This document shows positions 7,358-7,577 of a stretch of 7,577 nucleotides of DNA, piece by piece. Origin of the DNA: Spirochaetia bacterium (GTDB lineage: Bacteria; Spirochaetota; Spirochaetia; Sphaerochaetales; Sphaerochaetaceae); contig CAAGIP010000252.1 of NCBI GenBank assembly GCA_900769955.1, positions 1-7,577 of the forward strand, written 5' to 3'. Both the position numbers and the translations under genes were made by a program. The notes under the pieces are model-generated. The model ran no database searches, was not told the origin of the DNA, and saw only the letters and a program-made list of their open reading frames with translations. Position 1 is the stretch's first letter; the number at the start of each line of letters is the position of its first letter.

Positions 7358-7387
7358 AGTGAAACTCCTTTCCAAGTCGGCGGAAAC

Positions 7388-7408
7388 CCCCTCGGCTCTG
7401 CCGTGGGG
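7388..7408. other. Subterminal imperfect hairpin of right IS end
   Basis: CCCC-T-CGGC-TCT-GCCG-T-GGGG folds with the same 8-bp stem and triloop as the left copy. The internal mismatch is T.T (A.A on the other strand) where the left copy has G.A on its plus strand. The bulge is therefore kept although its bases differ, as expected if shape is recognised. The outer CGGCTC/GAGCCG alternative pairing is also present (7393-7398 with 7411-7416). Confidence 0.6.
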
Positions 7409-7424
7409 ATGAGCCGATAATGAA

Positions 7425-7452
7425 ATTATGAAAATATATTATTATGCAACAA
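7425..7452 (-). promoter_or_regulatory. Possible inward promoter for leader and SNF2 gene (TTGTTG-16-CATAAT)
   Basis: On the minus strand TTGTTG (7452-7447) and CATAAT (7430-7425) are 16 bp apart and point at the leader ORF and SNF2 gene. Transcription would start near 7418 and give a roughly 60-nt 5' leader containing the IS hairpin and the GGAAAGGAG site. It is the only reasonable promoter candidate upstream of the SNF2 gene within the window. Confidence 0.35.
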
Positions 7453-7467
7453 ATTATTCCGGTTTGT

Positions 7468-7475
7468 GGTATAAT
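7468..7475 (+). promoter_or_regulatory. Outward extended -10 promoter of right IS copy
   Basis: The box TGGTATAAT ends at 7475, and ATG follows at 7482 with 6 nt between. No Shine-Dalgarno lies in between. The predicted transcription start coincides with the start codon, suggesting a leaderless mRNA, as in the left copy. Confidence 0.6.
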
Positions 7476-7481
7476 GAAACT

Positions 7482-7577
7482 ATGAAGCAGACACATCCCG
7501 GCTCAGTACAGAATCTACATTGAGGATAAGGCTCCGCTCATTAAGATGGCGGAAGCCTACCGTGATGCCTGTAACCA
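7482..7577 (+). pseudogene. TnpB-like transposon protein, N-terminus, frameshifted and cut by window end
   Basis: ATG 7482 opens MKQTHPGS... but reaches TGA at 7521-7523 after 13 codons. The +1 frame, open from 7486 to the window end, reads AQYRIYIEDKAPLIKMAEAYRDACN. Removing one C from the CCC run at 7497-7499 joins both into MKQTHPAQYRIYIEDK and onward without a break. The Ala-Tyr-Arg-Asp-Ala-Cys-Asn stretch resembles the N-terminal region of TnpB/IS1341-type proteins, RNA-guided nucleases carried by IS200/IS605 elements. With only about 30 residues the family is a tentative call. The left copy shares the first codons (ATG-AAG-CAG), which supports this start. It is either a frameshifted pseudogene or a base error. 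Confidence 0.45.

Larger units (their letters stand above)
7375..7492. repeat. Right arm of ~118-bp inverted repeat (partner 1-118)
   Basis: It is the reverse-complement match of 1-118 and starts at the AGTCGGCGG side. The main differences are a divergent block in the promoter spacer and an extra G in the G run of the hairpin region. The two arms are about 7.3 kb apart and enclose the whole cargo. Confidence 0.9.
7358..7577 (+). mobile_element. Right insertion-sequence copy, 5' part, facing out of the window
   Basis: This copy runs outward from about 7358, just after the pentamer TTCAT (7353-7357). It contains the ~118-bp repeat shared with the left edge, the hairpin at 7388-7408, the extended -10 box at 7468-7475 and a TnpB-like frame that leaves the window. 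The layout resembles the left end of an IS200/IS605-type element; the family is tentative because TnpA and the right end are not visible. Confidence 0.6.

Noticed and set aside
1..7492. Classical DDE composite transposon with terminal inverted repeats and target duplication
   Set aside because: The repeats contain outward gene starts, so the matching ends are inner IS ends and not outer termini. No flanking duplication can be seen in the window.

Overview
The window looks like an accessory, defence-island-like segment of an anaerobic bacterium. Three things suggest a Clostridia-type Firmicute: strong AAGGAGG-type ribosome sites, an extended -10 box (TGGTATAAT), and frequent AGG (Arg) and ATA (Ile) codons at moderate GC. 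The genus cannot be fixed, and the same gene families occur in other gut anaerobes. No housekeeping gene, tRNA, rRNA or CRISPR array is visible.

Layout. Both edges carry the start of the same insertion sequence, facing outward: about 1-134 (pointing left) and about 7358-7577 (pointing right). Their first ~118 bp match as an inverted repeat (1-118 against 7375-7492). Each copy has a subterminal hairpin, an extended -10 box, and an ATG-AAG-CAG start only 6 nt after that box. The right copy then runs into a TnpB-like reading frame that needs a one-base frameshift correction. Between the two copies lies the cargo. (1) 134-1042 (+) is the C-terminal two thirds of a BREX-type/DUF2791 ATPase, cut off before its P-loop and carrying an in-frame TAA. 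(2) 1049-1070 is a strong palindromic terminator. (3) 1246-2814 (+) is an intact AAA-ATPase-like/PD-(D/E)XK protein with a perfect Shine-Dalgarno. (4) 2815-2837 is a shared terminator between convergent genes. (5) 2847-7298 (-) is an intact 1483-aa SWIM/SNF2 helicase, preceded by a 20-codon leader ORF that overlaps it by ATGA.

How it may fit together (inference). The DUF2791 ATPase and the SNF2 translocase are DNA-processing families often found in defence-type operons. Here the ATPase is dead or interrupted, while the helicase looks intact and appears to have gained promoter and ribosome-site sequence from the adjacent insertion sequence. The AAA/PD-(D/E)XK gene belongs to a scattered, mobile family and has its own terminator-isolated unit. 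The inverted insertion-sequence copies could also let the whole 7.2-kb cargo flip by homologous recombination. I see a rearranged, partly decayed island with some unusual junctions, not a clearly new intact system.
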